Shown in pieces: positions 1-11,784 of a stretch of 64,000 bases of DNA. Numbering within the stretch: position 1 is the first letter of the stretch; the number at the start of each line of letters is the position of its first letter. A program made the position numbers and the translations under genes. The DNA is from Morella rubra. Its lineage: Eukaryota > Streptophyta > Magnoliopsida > Fagales > Myricaceae. The notes beneath the pieces are model-generated. The model did no database searches, was not told the origin of the DNA, and saw nothing but the letters and a program-made list of their open reading frames with translations. The DNA lies in the NCBI GenBank assembly GCA_003952965.2, contig CM025854.1, positions 9,025,986 to 9,089,985 on the forward strand, given 5' to 3'.

Positions 1-278
1 TTCCGTTCAATAACTCATTAACGATATTCTTTGAAGCTATCTCACTCCAAAATGGTGCGCAAAAGGATATTACTATTCACACATCTAAATATTTTGCCAC
101 GTTAATCTATATCAAAAACAGAAATAATTGAGACACAATGTTCAATTATCTCTTGCGCCACAATGTTCAATTATTAATTTTTCAATGTAATTTTCACTAA
201 AAATGTTGTATGGAAGGAAAATTTATTTTCAACTCTACCATAATCCCACTTTCTGATAATGGATAGCAACCTTGGGAC

Positions 279-410
279 ATGCCATTAACAGCTTGTTGGG
301 TCAGTCACTAATAGCAACAGTTCTTACTAAGGCCATTAATAGGATTTTCCTAGGTCTTGGTAGACTTTTAGGCCAGTTTCTGAAAGCAACAATTCTTATT
401 AGGGCTACCA
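279..410. repeat. Imperfect 72-bp tandem duplication
   Basis: Two similar stretches begin near 296 and 368. Both read like TTRGGYCAGT followed by AAGCAACARTTCTTA. The open frame across them encodes a similar short hydrophobic pattern twice, but it resembles no family I know and has no start context, so I treat it as a repeat and not a gene. Confidence 0.4.
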
Positions 411-559
411 GACCAGCTTTCCCTTTATGCTTAATTCATTATTTTCATGCAAGCATGTGCAATATTTCAAAAAACTTATGCTCATTAAGCATACAAGTGC
501 ACTAGCAGTTCATGTTATATATTTATTTGCCAAAATATTCACAACATAAATCATAGCAC

Positions 560-1280
560 ATAGCATTAACTAAGCCAGAGGAGGGTTCTCATACTTCATC
601 ACTTTTATTGATGATTATTCCATGTACAATTATGAATATATACTTGATGAAACACAAGTCTGAATCTTTTGAAAACTTCAAGAAATTTCAGAGTGAAGTT
701 GATTATCAACTAGAAATTAATATTACGATATTTTGGTCTGATAGAGTAGGTGAATATCTCTCCATAGAGTTTTAAACTCATCTCAGAGAAAAATGCACCA
801 TATCTCAATTGACTCCCCTTGCTATGCAACAACATAATGATGCTGCAGAAAGAAGAAACTGAACATTATTAGATATGGTTCCGTCAATCATGAGTATGTC
901 ACAAGTACCTATTTATTTTTAGGGCTATGCCTTAGAGACAACTATTTATATTCTAAACATGATACCCACTAAGTACATTCCTAATACTCCAAATGAGTAA
1001 TGGCCTGGCAATAAACCAAGTCTGAAACACATAAGGGTATGAGATGCCCAACGCAAGTTAAAAAGTTTGACGCGTAGAAGCTGGAGTCAAGGACTGAAAA
1101 ATCTTTATTTTTAGGTTACCCCAAGAGGTCAATTGGTTATTATTTTTATAACCAAATGGATCAAAAGGTGATTATCAATAGGAATTCGATATTCCTGAAA
1201 GATGAATATTGCTTTGAAAGAATCGAAGATCGCAGTGGAATGTTGATCATTGAATCAAAGCAGCCTAAGCATACTGCCTC
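560..1280 (+). pseudogene. Ty1/Copia integrase fragment
   Basis: Across shifted frames this stretch translates to a decayed TNT1-94-type integrase. Near 574 it reads GGFSYFITFIDDYS, the D,D,E catalytic core entry of Copia integrase. Near 1110-1220 it reads FLGYPKRSIGYYFYN and later VIINRNSIFLKDEY, which match the conserved Copia stretch after the integrase core (GYP..SKGYYFYN..ARNVVFLE). Several stops and frameshifts make it non-functional. No LTR of its own is visible nearby. Its orientation is opposite to the Copia gag fragment just downstream, so the two are probably separate insertions. Confidence 0.75.
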
Positions 1281-1399
1281 CATCAAATTCAAGCACATAG
1301 TTCTTGAGAGTTTTAGAGAGAGAAAATGTAGAGAAAGTTTCTCACGTTACTTATATGTCTCTAATCTCAAATGAAAACTTTGAGCTATTTATAATGCCT

Positions 1400-1910
1400 C
1401 AATCAATGTTTCAATTGTGCCTATGTGTTGGATCCTTAGGGACCTCAGATCTCGGTACCTTCAACAAGCTTCTTTTGCTTCAAATAAGCAACATACACGC
1501 ATCAATTTTTTTTTCAATGGCCTCACTTGCTACAGTAGAAACTATTTCCCTTAGCCTTTTTATCTGGCTCGCTCTTGCCCTCCTTCTTTGCCTTCGAGCT
1601 AGGCTGAGACTTTTTCTTTTTCTTAAGCCCTTAGGTTTAATTCCTGACATAGAGCTAAGTTTATACTTGTCCATTATCATCAAAGAACCTTTCTCCATTT
1701 TGATAAGTTCTTCCACTGCTTGGAACATAATGAGCAGCTTTGACAGAGTCATTGTCATCCTATTCATATTATAGTTTAATACGAACTAGTTGAACTATTC
1801 AGGCAGAGATGCCAATATCACTTCAACCTTGGTTTCGCCTTCCATTTTTGCACCCAGTGTCTCCAATTCTGTGATGAAAAATATGATCTTTGCAGATCAA
1901 ATATTTCAGA
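1400..1910 (-). pseudogene. Ty1/Copia gag fragment, middle to C-terminal part
   Basis: On the minus strand the sequence reads HITELETLGAKMEGETKVE and VILASLPE, then NMNRMTMTLSKLLIMFQAVEE, then a Lys/Arg-rich stretch. This is the order of a plant Copia gag (UBN2 region): the helix before ILxSLPxSF, then the LxxLLxMLxxAE helix, then the basic linker leading to the zinc knuckle. The zinc knuckle itself is not readable. In-frame stops occur around 1780-1800. The uninterrupted part covers 1480-1767. Confidence 0.6.
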
Positions 1911-3297
1911 TAATGTTGGGCCTTGTGCATAGTAAGTAGATTTGTGTAATTGCTTAATATGAAATCCACCAGTATCTTCTTGAGACAGTATATTCATTAT
2001 GTCTATATAATATTTGACACAAATAAAAATGCAGCACAGTAGGTTTTCGTGAAAAATGTTTTCACTCTTTTTATTTACTTATATATATATAAGTAAAAAT
2101 ATATATTGATTTGAGAAAATTATTTTTGAAACTTTTTGAGAGTCCAACTAGGTACATACTGAGAATTAAGAATTATATGAGCTAGAGACTTAATCAGTAA
2201 TAATATTCCGATCTTATTAGCTCATGTGGAATATAGTATGGTGGAAGGATAAATAAGCATATAATTGTTAGTGAAAGAGATTTCACAATTACAATCTCAT
2301 TATCTCGATGGTCAAATGTGATATGTTTGGGGCTGTGCATAAACGGTGGCCCGCCACCACTATGGGCGGCTCTCCAAAAAGGGGAACCTTCCTGGCCTTT
2401 GTAAGGGGAATAGCCATCACTTGGTGGTAACCGCCACATTCATTGGAAATTCAAAAAATTTTAGAAAAAAAAAATTCCAAAATGAGATAAAGAGGCAAAC
2501 TCACACAAAATTACAACATAATCCAATAAAAATCGAAACAAAATTGCACAAAAATTTCAACCAAGCAAAAATTACAATTCAAAAAATTTGCAAACCAACA
2601 ATAGGACAAAAATCGCAACCTAATTAGTAATTCCACGAAAGTCGCAACCAAATCCTCCCACAAAAGTTGCAATGTAATCTCAAACAAAATTGACAAGCAA
2701 ATAGCACAGATTCGAAAACATTTTCGAATCTAACCAAATCGCAATAAACCAAAAAAAATTTCCAAAATTGCAAGCAATGTAATTAATAGCAACTCCCATG
2801 AAAATGGCAATCAAATCGCACCAAATGGAGACCAAATCGAACAAATTCGAAAACTGTCGGGTTTAAACATTTCCAAATCGCTAATCATACAACAATCAAT
2901 AACAAGCCGCATAACAATTGTACAACAATCAGTAACAAGCCGCATAACAATCGCACAATAATCAAGTCGCACAAAAATCGCACCCAATTATCAACCAAAT
3001 CAAACATATTCGGAAAAAAATTTAAAAATAGCAGTAAACTAGAAAAAAATTTCCAAAAATACAATCGAAATAATCAATGCTATATTATCGCACCCAATTC
3101 TGTTTAGGGCAAATGCGTTTGTTGAAGCAGGATGATTAAACGCATTTCCTTTACTTTCTACATTCCATATGGGAACTCTTCCAATATATGCAGCACAACT
3201 AGTTACTGATTATGAACAAGGAAAAATGAAGACCATTATTGCTCATCATAGCGTACGTTCTAGAAATATTAAGATCACTTTATTATTATACCTCACA
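1911..3297. other. Non-coding stretch with A/C-rich low-complexity repeats
   Basis: No gene is visible. A TA-rich run lies near 2080-2105. From about 2450 to 3080 there is a long, imperfectly repeated A/C-rich text built on AAATCGCAACC-like and AAAATTGCA-like words. It includes two near-identical copies of ACAATCARTAACAAGCCGCA at about 2891 and 2928. This may be a decayed satellite or transposon interior; I cannot assign it. Confidence 0.5.
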
Positions 3298-3909
3298 TAC
3301 TACAAGAAATTTGACTTTTTGGGGATAGATTTTAAGATCCGTCCCAGAAGACATAAAAGTTTCCGGAAGGAAATTAAAACCGTCAAAAAATATATATATA
3401 TTGCGATGGTTTTGAACCTTTTTGGGATGGAATTGCCCATTTTAGGGACAAATATGTCCGTCCCGAAACCAACGTTCTAACGAAAGGGCATTCTTTTACA
3501 TAATTTTGAATGAAAATTACTTGTTCTAACTCACAATTGACCTACCATTCAAAATGATAAATGCACTTCGAACGCAAATAGAATTATCGGAATTCAGACG
3601 TTCGTTCTTAAAAAATGTCATTCGAACGGAAAAAATCTTTTTGGGACGCTAGTTCTTGTCCCGAAAAAACCGTCACGCTTTCGAATGCCACTTTTCCACC
3701 TACCCCCATAAATGCAAGTCCAATCAGCATTAATTTTATATTTTTTTATTATCGTTTGAATGCCTATTTTAATTCGTTCCAACGATTATCTGATGGTTTA
3801 GATATAAATAGTTGGTTAATGAACGGTTTCGGATGATTTTTTTCCTAACCTTTCAAATGCGTTCAAACGATCATCAGAATATTAGAACACCCGAGCCTCA
3901 TTTCCTCAC

Positions 3910-5390
3910 TGTCAGCCCAAGGTTGTTTTGCAAACAATCCATAATTGATTTTGATGATAACAAACATTCTAAATTTTGAAGGATTTTAGATTTTACATTG
4001 TCAATCCACTATTTTTAAGATATATTTCAAAGGATAGAGGTTATCTCACAAAAATATTTCTAAGTGCATTTGAACACCATCACACAAGTTGATAAGATCA
4101 ATTTTTCATATTGTAGGTGTTTAAAGAAGTGTTGGAATGGATTGGACACTTTTAAGAGGCTAAATTTTCTCTTCAGCATTGAATGTGTCAGCACATACCA
4201 TCAATGTGTCGACACATTGCACTGTCTCCCGAGAGCATGTTTCAGGCCAAGTTTTAATGTGTCAACACATACTATTAATGTGTCGACACATTGTACTGTC
4301 TCCCGAGAGCAAAATTTCAGACCAAGTTTTAATGTGTCAATGTGTTAAGTGAACAGACAATAATGACGCAAGATCCAAAATGATCATCCAAAATGGTTCA
4401 AAAAGACTTTGGAACCCCTCCAACGGTACAATAAAGCTACTTGATGACCGTTGAAGACCTAAAGGCTATAAGAAGAATGAGATGGAGAGAGAAGCAAGTG
4501 ATTTGCATCATCACTCAAAATCTATCCTTCCAAAGAGAGAGAAAGCTAGATCCAAAAACATTACTTGTTGATTCGTTCAAGACAAAAGCTTTCATTGTTG
4601 AATCTTCTCCTCTTGCTCTTCATTGATGACCTAGCCTCCAAAGATAGAGAGATTTCTTGAAGAAGAGACAACACACTTGCTATTACACTTGCCCTAATTT
4701 CTAGAGAGAGAAAGTGCTTTGAAGAAGAGGAAAAATCGCATCTACCAAGAAAGCTTGTGCACCCACCTACCAAACTTTAGCTTTCCTTTGAGAATCTTGA
4801 ATTCTTGCACTCTATTGAGCTTTTCACTTGCTGATTTGGCTTAGAGAGCCATTCCACACGTTGTGAGCTTTCCACTTGCATATTCGGCTTAGTGAGCCAT
4901 TCTTCATTGTACCAATTTATTGTAAAACATTTGAGTGTTGGGAAAACACTTGTCCTACTTGTGAGAGTAGAAGAAATCCCTTGGGTTTTGGGATTTGTGA
5001 GAGAGTTGAAGCGTGAGCTCGAAAAACGCTTTGTAAAGGTTCCTTAGCACCCGAGAAGCTAAGGTGTATTTGCTATTTGGAGAATAGTGAAGGAAGCCCA
5101 AGGAAGTCAATAGCCTTGGGGGTGGACGTAGGCAAGTGTTGGCCGAACCACCTAAAATTGCGGTATTGTCTCTCTAACTCTATCTCTCTTATTTTTGTTC
5201 CATATCCATATTTGTGGTGCTTTATGCTTTATCATTTATTGCTTATATTTTGCTTAGCATTAACTCATTCAGATCTACATTTTTAATTGTTAAAAAGGGG
5301 TATTTTTCAGATCTGTGTTTTTACCAAAAAGGACTAAGTTTTTGATAAACCCAATTCACCCCCCCTCTTGGGTTGTTATTTAGACTCACA
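3910..5390 (+). mobile_element. Solo LTR of a Copia element (family B), TSD CTCAC
   Basis: The sequence begins TGTCAGCCCAAGG and ends GACTCACA, so it has the TG...CA ends of an LTR. The 5-bp duplication CTCAC flanks it exactly (3905-3909 and 5391-5395). Near the 3' end it holds CCCAATTCACCCCCCCTCTT followed by GGGTTG, the U5 signature shared with the other Copia LTRs in this window. There is also a GGCCGAACCACC-like stretch. No second LTR or internal region lies nearby, so it is a solo LTR left by recombination. It is inserted in CACTA-1. Confidence 0.85.
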
Positions 5391-6087
5391 CTCACATTTT
5401 CACGTACGTACCTCTCTCTCTCTCTCAAATTCTCTCAAACTCTTATCAGTCTCCATTGCCATTTTCAGTATGTGGATTGCATCCTTTCAAGTCCTACACA
5501 CTCCAGGTACATGATGTAGTGCATTTTAACCGACTAAAACGTGTTTTTATAATTTTTTTTTGTTTGATTTTGCGTATTGAATTTGGCTTTGAATATGTTG
5601 ATAAACTTGTAAAATATTTTGCATGTTGATGAATGTGGGTGTTTGTAGTTAGTTTAGGATTGTTTTGTACTAATTTTGATGTAGAAAAGTATAGATTTAA
5701 GGAGTTTCAACATGTCCGAGTCGACTTCGCCATGATTGTTTTCGAGATACAATGTTTGAACTATATGCTTGACCGTTCAAATGGTATAATAGTACCTTAT
5801 CCAAATAAGTTCGAACGTTCTATGTTTCGTTCAATGTTTATATATTTGCTCGTTCTATATCCATTCGACGCGTAGTTTCTTTACATGTTCGAAATTAGTA
5901 TTTTGTTCGATGTTTATGATTTTTGTTCTAAATCCATTCAATGCTTTATTTAATTTTGTTCAAATGTATATTTGTTCTATGTTCTTTAGACGTTCTAACT
6001 TTTTTTTTTCCTTTTTCAGCTTAACTTTAAATTGCAAATCATTTGAGAGCCTCTTCTTCCACAGAACAATTACCACTGACAGCAATC
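5391..6087. other. CACTA-1 interior, non-coding
   Basis: AT-rich sequence with CT-rich runs and recurrent GTTCGAAC, GTTCTA and CATTCGA words typical of CACTA subterminal DNA. No coding sequence is recognised. Confidence 0.5.
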
Positions 6088-7170
6088 GAAAGGCAAGCAA
6101 TTATTCGTACGTGCAGAGTACTGGCAGATTGATGAGATATTCAGCCATTATCATTGGGACAGCGTGCTCTCTTGGAGGGGCCCGCCGTACGCAGTTGTGG
6201 TCATAGAGTTTTACAGTGCGTTGCAGAATGTTGACACCTACGAGGATGACTTGGAGGCCTCCCTCCATGGACGTTTGATCAGGATCTCCTCGAACAGGTT
6301 GCTGGGCACCAAGGTAAATTGTTCGTGTGTTCAAGGGGTTTCAATCCTACGGGTTCACATCACAGGCTCTCCATCTACTTGCACATTCCGAGGCAAGTGG
6401 ATGCCTATCCTATCGCAGAGCCTGCTACAGCTTTGTCACCCGACGAGATCTTTAAACTAATGACTGGGAAGGACTAGTACTTATTATAGTTATCAGTTTC
6501 GTAAAGTACATTGCCCGCCTTTTGGAGGATGTTGCACCTCATAGTCTGCCACAACATCTTCCTAAAGCAACATCACACAGAGTGCACAGCCGAGCTTGCA
6601 CAAGTGATTTTAATGCGGGTTCGTCTCGAACCGTTTGACCTCCCGCTCTTCATCTACAGCACTATGAGGATCGAGGCTCAATCAACCAACAAAGAGGGCC
6701 TGCCATAAGGAAACTTGTTGACCCAACTGGTTATGGATGCTGGGGTAGATGCCACACATTATGAGCCAACTTCGATGTAGCTCGACGCCATCAACAGTGG
6801 GACCTATCGACGTTCATTGGTGCATGAATTGAGGTCACAATGTCCTCCAGCTGTACCACAGTGTTCGGGTCATATGACCTGGGCTATGTAAGACACTTAG
6901 GCTTTGCGAGAGATGGAGCGCAACGTTTTACACACAGTGGAGATAGTCGTTGCTCCTATCATCTGCAGTCTGGTTGCTATGGAAAAGAGACTTGAGAAGA
7001 TTGAGTCGATGCAATTGGAGTTGAAGAAGACAAATGACGAGGGCCGAAAAGACATCATGCAGAGGATAGCTGATGTAGAGGATGATGTGGTGCAAGAGCT
7101 GGAGGAGATGACCCATAGTTTCTTTATAGTATTTTGTCATATATTTAGATTTTTTCTCAGACATTCGAAC
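6088..7170 (+). pseudogene. Putative plant transposon protein (PF20167-like), decayed
   Basis: Shifting between frames, the stretch reads AEYWQIDEIFSHYHWDSVLS then WRGPPYAVVVIEFYSALQN then LHGRLIRISSNRLLGTK. Further on it reads HNIFLKQHHTECTAELAQV then LEPFDLPLFIYSTM. This layout (EFYxxL; a short strand ending in IxxxNxLLG; then HNIxPxxHxxE and a hydrophobic helix) resembles the putative plant transposon protein domain common in plant repeats. The end, about 6904-7125, is an acidic/basic coiled-coil-like helix (EKRLEKIESMQLELKKTNDE). Stops and frame changes show it is broken. It lies inside CACTA-1 and may be its cargo. Its role in transposition is unknown to me. Confidence 0.5.
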
Positions 7171-7632
7171 TGTCTCGTTTTATTTCATAACAAAATTATA
7201 ATTAAAAACAAAATAATACGTAATAATAAATTAAAAAGAAAATCAAACGAAAAATTAAGTAATAAAAAATTGATTTCCCGTTCTAATGATATAAATCGTT
7301 AGAATGGACGACATTATGTAACCGTTAGAACATCAATCAACTTAACGTTAGAACGGAGGGCATTATGTAACCGTTAGAACAGTAAAGACAGAAAATCAAA
7401 TAAAATTATAAAATCATACTATATATATTATGTACCTTGTATAAATTATGTAATATTACCTTATACATATTATATATAGTACCTTATACATATTATGTTA
7501 TCGTACCTTATACTCATTACTTAGTAATTATATAATAGTACGTTATACATCTTATATAATAGTATGTTATACATATAATATAATAGTATATAATACCTTA
7601 TACATATTATATAATAGTACCTTGTACATATT

Positions 7633-8052
7633 AGGGTTAATTGCACTGTAGGTCCTTGTGGTATCACCGTTTTACAAATTAGTCCCTGTGGTATCACTTT
7701 CTACAAACAGGTCCCTGTGGTCACCCTTCTAGGTAAAAGTTAGTCCCTCCATCCATCAAGCGTTAACACATTAACGAAATGAGAGGCACGACGAGCTGGT
7801 CGACCGCTACATGAACAGGTCGACCGCTACATGAACTAGTCGACCGCCGAAAGTTACCACTGAAAGTTACCTTTGTAGCGGTCAACCGGCTTGTCATGCC
7901 TCTCATTCCGTTAGTGTGTTAACGCCTGATGGACGGAGGGACTAACTTTTACCTAGAAGGGTGACCACAGGGACCTGTTTGTAGAAAGTGATACCACAGG
8001 GACTAATTTGTAAAATGGTGATACCACAGGGACCTACAGTGCAATTAACCCT
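7633..8052. mobile_element. Palindromic MITE with about 165-bp inverted arms
   Basis: The left arm begins AGGGTTAATTGCACTGTAGG. The right arm is its reverse complement over roughly 165 bp and ends CCTACAGTGCAATTAACCCT. ACATATT flanks both sides, but the host array is repetitive, so the TSD length (7-9 bp) is uncertain. The long arms suggest a Mutator-like or foldback-type MITE. The spacer holds two direct copies of GGTCGACCGCTACATGAA and further TCGACCG variants, a motif also found in the family A Copia LTRs of this window. There is no coding sequence. The transcript would form a long hairpin. Confidence 0.8.
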
Positions 8053-8071
8053 ACATATTACTTAGTATATT

Positions 8072-9314
8072 ATTAATTCCTAGGATCAAGGCAACCCAAG
8101 AAGGGGATGAATTGGGTTTCTAAACTTTTTTGCTTTTAACCCCCAAAAAAGTATTTGCAAAGTAAAGGATAATTTAGTGCAAATAATTAAGCAAGTATTT
8201 ATGCGATCAGTAAATAAGTGCTAAATGTAAAGAGTAAGGTTAGAGAAGCAAACACAAGATTTTTTGGTGGTTCGGCAAACCTGCCTACATCCACCCCTCA
8301 ATCTCTTTTACTGAGCCTTAAGGTTTTTTCACTATCTTCCGAACAGTGTACACTCTAGCTTCCGGGTGCTAGAGAACCTTACAAGTGCTTTCCCAGGTTT
8401 AACACTCACAACCGAAGTGATTTTCGGGCTCACCACTCACAACCCAACCAAGCTTGAGATATACCCTCTCTAAGCTTCTTCTTTAGTGAACAACCTCACT
8501 AAAGGAATAACCTCTTTTGGATAGGAAGATACAAGAAATAATCTCTTTCAAAGAGTGGATAAGAAAAAGGAAAGCTCTATCCCTTTTGATTCACACAATA
8601 ACAAAGATAAGAAAGTGTAATTTGTGTGAATGATATGAGAAATATAAAATAAGAAGGTTTTAGATCTTTCTCAAGCTATAGAAATGATATGTGGTCGTTC
8701 TTGCTTGTTTTGAGACATTAGGAAGGTCTTTATATAGGCCACATTAGAAAACTAGCCGTTAGGGGTCGATCTGACAATTTTACCATTGTACCGGTCGACC
8801 GCTTCAACTAGTCGTTGCCCAATGTTCATAAAATATGAATGTTGTCAAATTTTGTCCAATGCACCCCATCATCCGCATCATATAGCGGTCGGCAGTTACA
8901 GATCATTTTCATAGACCGCTACAATTAAAAAGCTTCTTTTTGACAATTTTTGAAATCTGATTTTCAAAACCAACTTCCCAAAAGTATAACCAAGGCTTGG
9001 GAGTTTATATAGGGATGATTTGAAAAAATTTAAAGCTCAATTTGGTTGTCAAACTTGTGATAAGAAGATTATGCACGGTTTGAAAAATATGCAAGTGTGT
9101 GATTCAAATCCTTGTCAAAGACAAATTAAAAGTTACAAGGTTACACCCTACAGTCTTGAATCTTCACTTTTGAGCTCCTTGCATCTTCTCGATCTTCAAT
9201 CTTCTTGTCTTTGGCTTTTTGATAAAAATGTCTTTGTCTTTGAAGATGTCTATTTTGTAAACTTAATCCTTTTATTGAAATCATCAAAATATCGATTGTG
9301 AACAAAAGCCAACA
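8072..9314 (-). mobile_element. Solo LTR of Copia family A (copy 1)
   Basis: The sequence is collinear over its length with the LTRs at 21954-23166 and 26442-27682, and with the reverse complement of 48552-49774. It shares GGCAACCCAAG..GGGGATGAATTGGG at the left, GGTTCGGCAAACC in the middle, TTTATATAGGCCACAT (TATA box on the minus strand) and CGATTGTGAACAAAAGCCAACA at the right. The first bases (ATTAATTCC where others have TGTAAGTCC) are degraded, so no clean TSD is claimed. There is no internal region, hence a solo LTR. It sits in the minisatellite of CACTA-1. Confidence 0.82.
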
Positions 9315-9344
9315 TATTGTACTCTATACATATTAGAAAATAGT

Positions 9345-10885
9345 CACTACAAGAAACTTAGCTTTATGTGACAAAATTTTGGATGTCAAACCAAATTTTG
9401 TCACCTGAAGTGGTCTTTCTATGACAAAACATTAATTTCGTCACCCAAAATCATCCAGAAACGTCAAAACCCTCTAGACAGGTCCTAAAACCGTTATGAC
9501 ATATTTATGGTGTGGCAACATACACCTTGTCATGAATGAGTAGCGATAAAAATCGTCACAAATACTTAATATCCATCTGGACCAATAAAAAACGCGTTCG
9601 GACGCTTGGCTGGGTGACAAATTCCAAATCACCGTAACCGAGTGACGACGATAATCGTCACAATTTTTACAATATCGTCCGGACGTCACTTTTATAGCGT
9701 CCGCATAGACATTACCTAACGAATAATAATCGTCAACACATAGTGACAAATTTAAAATCGTCATGAACACTCAATCCCGTCTAGACGTACACATGAGCGT
9801 GCAAATGCAAAAAAAATAAACCGTCTGGACACTAAAAACATGTCCGCACAAGTATGAATGCTTCTTTTGTGAATTGTGTTGTTCCACGTTGCAAAACTAC
9901 ACACATGTGATGTCGAAATTGTTTGGAACTATAAAGACCATCTAGACGTTCTAAGTTCAAGAACATTTTCGAATCGAGCATATTGAATGACGTTGAGTTT
10001 GATTGGGCCATGTGTGAATCTAACCTTTGATAAGCGTCGGAACGCCTACAAAAACCGTGCGGACGCCTTCTTGCCACATTAAACTGGCTAGACTTTGTCA
10101 ATATCACACTTTCATTCTCTTCTCTCAAACATTTTTACTATCCATTCTACTTGACTTTAGTTTTCCATTTTCACACATTTATTTCGAGATCTCTCAAACA
10201 ACTTCAGATAAAACCTTCTACGTGAGTTTACTTTTCAATTTCATGCATTTCAATTTAATAATTTTGAATTTTGTCGTGTGTTCTTTGTGTTCATATAAAT
10301 GGGTTACTTTGTTTGTGTTCATCAACTTACCGTTTGGAAAATTGCTTATAGACGTCCGGACGTCGTTGGACATGTTCGGATGCATTCTAAATGTAAACGT
10401 CGCCGTTTGAATTACATACAAAAAGTTTTTGCTATGTTTAACATGGATTGCTCTGGGAGAAGTATCACCAATGTCGAGGCATAGACAGAGCGACCAACTT
10501 GGGCAGACACTTTTTTAGTGGACCTGAGGGCGAGTATTCGAGTGATAGCAAAGCCGAGGCATTCCTTATGCATGGTCCATGACAAAATACATTTTTGTCA
10601 CATTGGACTAAACGTTCTCACACCCCATACGAACATATGAAGTGTATTGGGCATGACGATTTTGAATTTTGTCAATATGGCATAAAACTGTTCGGACGGT
10701 ATTGTAACCCGTCTGGACGGTTTCAAGTGACAAAACACGGAAATTGTCACCTAAAATCTTTGCTGATAGCTTGTAGGTGATAAACTAAGTGACAACTCGG
10801 TTTTGTCACCCAAAACCTTTGGTGACAAAAAAAGCATTTTGGGTGACAAAATTTTTTGACACCCAAAGTAATTTTTGCTGTAGTG
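9345..10885. mobile_element. CACTA-2: non-autonomous CACTA element, TSD AGT
   Basis: The left end is CACTACAAGAAACTTAGC. The right end reverse-complements to CACTACAGCAAAAATTAC. AGT flanks both sides (9342-9344 and 10886-10888). Both subterminal regions repeat GTGACAAAATTTTG-like and TTTTGTCACC words. Across the body there are more than ten CGTCYGGACG-type palindromes (for example near 9677, 9780, 10357 and 10690). At 1.54 kb and without a recognisable transposase, it is a deletion derivative that would need a partner element. It is nested in the minisatellite within CACTA-1. Confidence 0.88.
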
Positions 10886-10939
10886 AGTACCTTATACATA
10901 TTATATAATAGTACCTTGTACATATTACTTACTATATAG

Positions 10940-10943
<4 letters not shown>

Positions 10944-10985
<42 letters not shown>

Positions 10986-11008
10986 TATATATATATATAT
11001 ATATACTA
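10944..11008. repeat. (TA)n microsatellite
   Basis: A long run of alternating TA, interrupted once by CTATATA, inside the minisatellite array. No function is implied. Confidence 0.9.
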
Positions 11009-11330
11009 TATAATAATACATTATACATATCTAATAGTACCTTATACATATTATGTAATAGTACCTTGTACTTATTACTTAGTATATAGTACCTTATACA
11101 TATTATATAATAGTACCTTATACATATTATATAATAGTACCTTATACATATTATGTAATAGAACTTTGTACTTATTACTTAGTATATAGTACCTTATACA
11201 CATTATATAATATTACCTTAGACATATAATATAATCTTATATAATACCTTATACATATTATATAATGGTACCTTGTACATATCATATAATGGTACCTTAT
11301 ATCATATTATATAATATTTCGTTTTTTGTC

Positions 11331-11784
11331 TTATTCTGGAAGGAATATACTCAAATGAAGCTTCTTTGTGTTTTGGAGGTAAGATTTATCATCTTTATCC
11401 ATGAATTTCTTAGTTTTTTAAGTATAAATTTTTTGGTTGTGATTTGGATTTGTGGACGAAATTGGTGTTTAAATGATTATGGTTACTCTCATACTTGTTT
11501 AAGGGTGTTGAATGCATGTTTTAGGAGTAAAAAAATATGTATTTGGGATTGATTAGGAAATTATAGGTCGCTATTTTTCATGGGATTTGCGCAGGGTTCG
11601 AACGCTGTAAATTTTTTCGTTCGAACAAGTTGCTAAAATGTTTGTTTACAAGGATGACAAATACATTCGAACGATAAATTTATACCGTTTGAGTGTATTG
11701 TAGTTGTTCGAAAAAAAATTTGGGATGAAATTCAGATTTTTTGGGAGGGAAAAATCCATCCCAAAAGGCTAAATTTGCTGTAGT
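11331..11784. other. CACTA-1 right subterminal region
   Basis: Non-coding. It carries several GTTCGAAC/CGTTCGAACAAG words and GGGATGAAATTC..CATCCCAAAAGG near the end. These match the left subterminal region of the same element and support the terminal pairing. Confidence 0.6.

Larger units (their letters stand above)
7412..11330. repeat. 24-bp-period minisatellite, split by three insertions
   Basis: The unit reads about TAGTACCTTATACATATTATATAA and is repeated, with variants, at 7412-7632, 8053-8071, 9315-9344 and 10886-11330. The gaps between blocks are filled exactly by a palindromic MITE, a solo LTR and a CACTA element. The blocks therefore formed one array before those insertions. The array lies inside CACTA-1. 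Confidence 0.8.

Noticed and set aside
1304..1774. 156-codon plus-strand frame rich in Leu/Ile/Phe
   Set aside because: It is the complement of the minus-strand Copia gag fragment. The hydrophobic look comes from reading a Lys/Arg-rich gag backwards.
2346..2696. Frames over the A/C-rich repeat region
   Set aside because: Lys/Asn/Gln-rich translation of low-complexity DNA on the plus strand, and its Phe/Leu-rich mirror on the minus strand. No protein family fits.
3910..5390. Complete LTR retrotransposon
   Set aside because: Only one LTR lies between perfect CTCAC duplications. There is no interior and no partner LTR.
9832..10484. Several 60-127-codon frames within CACTA-2
   Set aside because: They overlap on both strands, have no transposase motif, and follow the palindrome-rich subterminal repeats.
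10943..11010. TA-rich run as a replication origin or matrix site
   Set aside because: Simple (TA)n expansion inside a minisatellite; nothing else supports an origin.
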